Source of the DNA: Myxococcales bacterium
Lineage (GTDB): Bacteria > Myxococcota_A > UBA9160 > SMWR01
Assembly (NCBI GenBank): GCA_022572485.1
Contig: JACZVU010000151.1
Coordinates: 1-6,558 of the forward strand
Length of the DNA stretch: 6,558 bases
Direction: 5' to 3'
Shown here: positions 6,055-6,558 of the stretch, one piece after another
Layout of the letters: every line of letters begins with the position of its first letter
How positions within the stretch are numbered: position 1 is the first letter of the stretch
Notes under the pieces: model-generated
Database searches by the model: none
Told to the model about the DNA's origin: nothing
Seen by the model: only the letters and a program-made list of their open reading frames with translations
Translations under genes and position numbers: made by a program

Positions 6055-6558
6055 TCAAAAATGCCGCCAAGCGAGCGTTTTTCGGCGCCCCACACTCCTT
6101 TTGACTATTTTCCCGATCTCCGTGACCGCCACCTCGAGGCGGCGACTCAGCGCTCCCAGAGCGATCCCGGGCGTCCCGGAAGGCCTCCTCGGCCCGGGGG
6201 TCGCCGAGCGCCTGGCAGATCCGAGGCCTGCCGGGTGCCCTCGGCCCCGCAGCGTGAAGAGCAGCTCGTAGTCCTCCCCCCCACGCGTGGCCAACCGGAT
6301 CGGATCCACGCCCAACCGCCGGCAGGCCGCCTCGAAGCGCGGCGGACGCGGCACGCGGGCCAGATCGAGTTCCGCCGAGCAGCCCGACCGGTCCAGCACG
6401 TGGTCGAGGTCCGCCAGCAGCCCATCCGAGATGTCGATACAGGCTCCCACACCCGACATCCGGGCGAGCACGCGACCGGCCCGAAGCCGCGGGGTCGGCG
6501 CCCCGCGCACCCTCCCGCGCCCCGCGGCGGCGCGCGCGACTTCCAGCGCGACTCCGCC
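6055..6558 (-). CDS. thiL: Thiamine-monophosphate kinase ThiL, C-terminal part (cut by the window edge)
   Basis: ThiL phosphorylates thiamine monophosphate to the active cofactor thiamine diphosphate, using ATP in the cytoplasm. The frame is open to the right edge of the window, so the N-terminal ATP-binding part lies outside. The visible part has the AIRS-kinase-type motif [13 protein letters not shown], then the signature [10 protein letters not shown], and near the end VTEIGKIV and a terminal AWRHF that resembles the usual G-W/F-D-H-F ending of the family. The stretch between GEDYELLFT and VTEIG is rich in Arg, Gly and Pro and seems longer than usual, so it is probably a divergent loop. 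A GTG at 6510 is an internal codon and not the start. The gene precedes the chemosensory genes on the same strand and may be cotranscribed with them, though the functions are unrelated. Confidence 0.88.
   Translation of the reverse strand, partial: GGVALEVARAAAGRGRVRGAPTPRLRAGRVLARMSGVGACIDISDGLLADLDHVLDRSGCSAELDLARVPRPPRFEAACRRLGVDPIRLATRGGEDYELLFTLRGRGHPAGLGSARRSATPGPRRPSGTPGIALGALSRRLEVAVTEIGKIVKRSVGRRKTLAWRHF

Noticed and set aside
4695..6104. A 469-codon plus-strand frame opposite the receptor gene
   Set aside because: It mirrors the receptor coding frame, is rich in Arg, His and Asp, and matches no family; the minus strand has a full MCP signalling domain.

Overview
This is a GC-rich chromosomal window whose recognisable genes all lie on the minus strand. 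The gene content suggests a Gram-negative bacterium of the delta-proteobacterial/Myxococcota type. That is an inference from the layout, since no rRNA or other taxonomic marker is present.

Transcription runs from high to low coordinates. At the right edge is the 3' part of thiL (thiamine-monophosphate kinase). It is followed by a compact chemosensory operon: a membrane chemoreceptor (5993-4653), CheW (4656-4186), CheY (4167-3799), CheA (3796-2121, in two reading frames) and CheC (2124-1588). Junctions are very tight: an ATGA overlap between receptor and cheW, 17 bases between cheW and cheY, 2 bases between cheY and cheA, and a GTGA overlap between cheA and cheC. The order MCP-CheW-CheY-CheA-CheC matches the Myxococcus xanthus dif cluster (difA, C, D, E, G), which controls exopolysaccharide and pilus-dependent surface behaviour. 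difB is missing here, and no cheR, cheB or cheD is in the window. The receptor has two membrane segments and almost no periplasmic part, so the system probably senses something other than a ligand bound outside the membrane.

The most interesting point is cheA. The phosphotransfer (Hpt, P1) part and the kinase part (P3-P4-P5) are in different frames, overlapping at a run of ten A residues in the linker. Nine bases after the run the mRNA can form a 9-bp hairpin whose three-base loop is the UAG stop of the first frame. This has the layout of a programmed -1 frameshift or transcriptional slippage site, which would give both a free P1 domain and full-length CheA of about 558 residues. A homopolymer sequencing error is the main alternative.

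Downstream, larB (1403-654, nickel-pincer cofactor synthesis) stands alone. A 75-bp near-palindromic repeat occurs twice, in the same orientation (582-656 and 1516-1590). In each copy its terminal TAG is the stop codon of the upstream gene (larB and cheC). The two copies differ by five transitions, and one pair of these preserves base pairing. The left 581 bases hold no convincing gene but are rich in repeats: a perfect 23-bp inverted repeat, a 19-20-bp inverted repeat and an 18-bp direct repeat.
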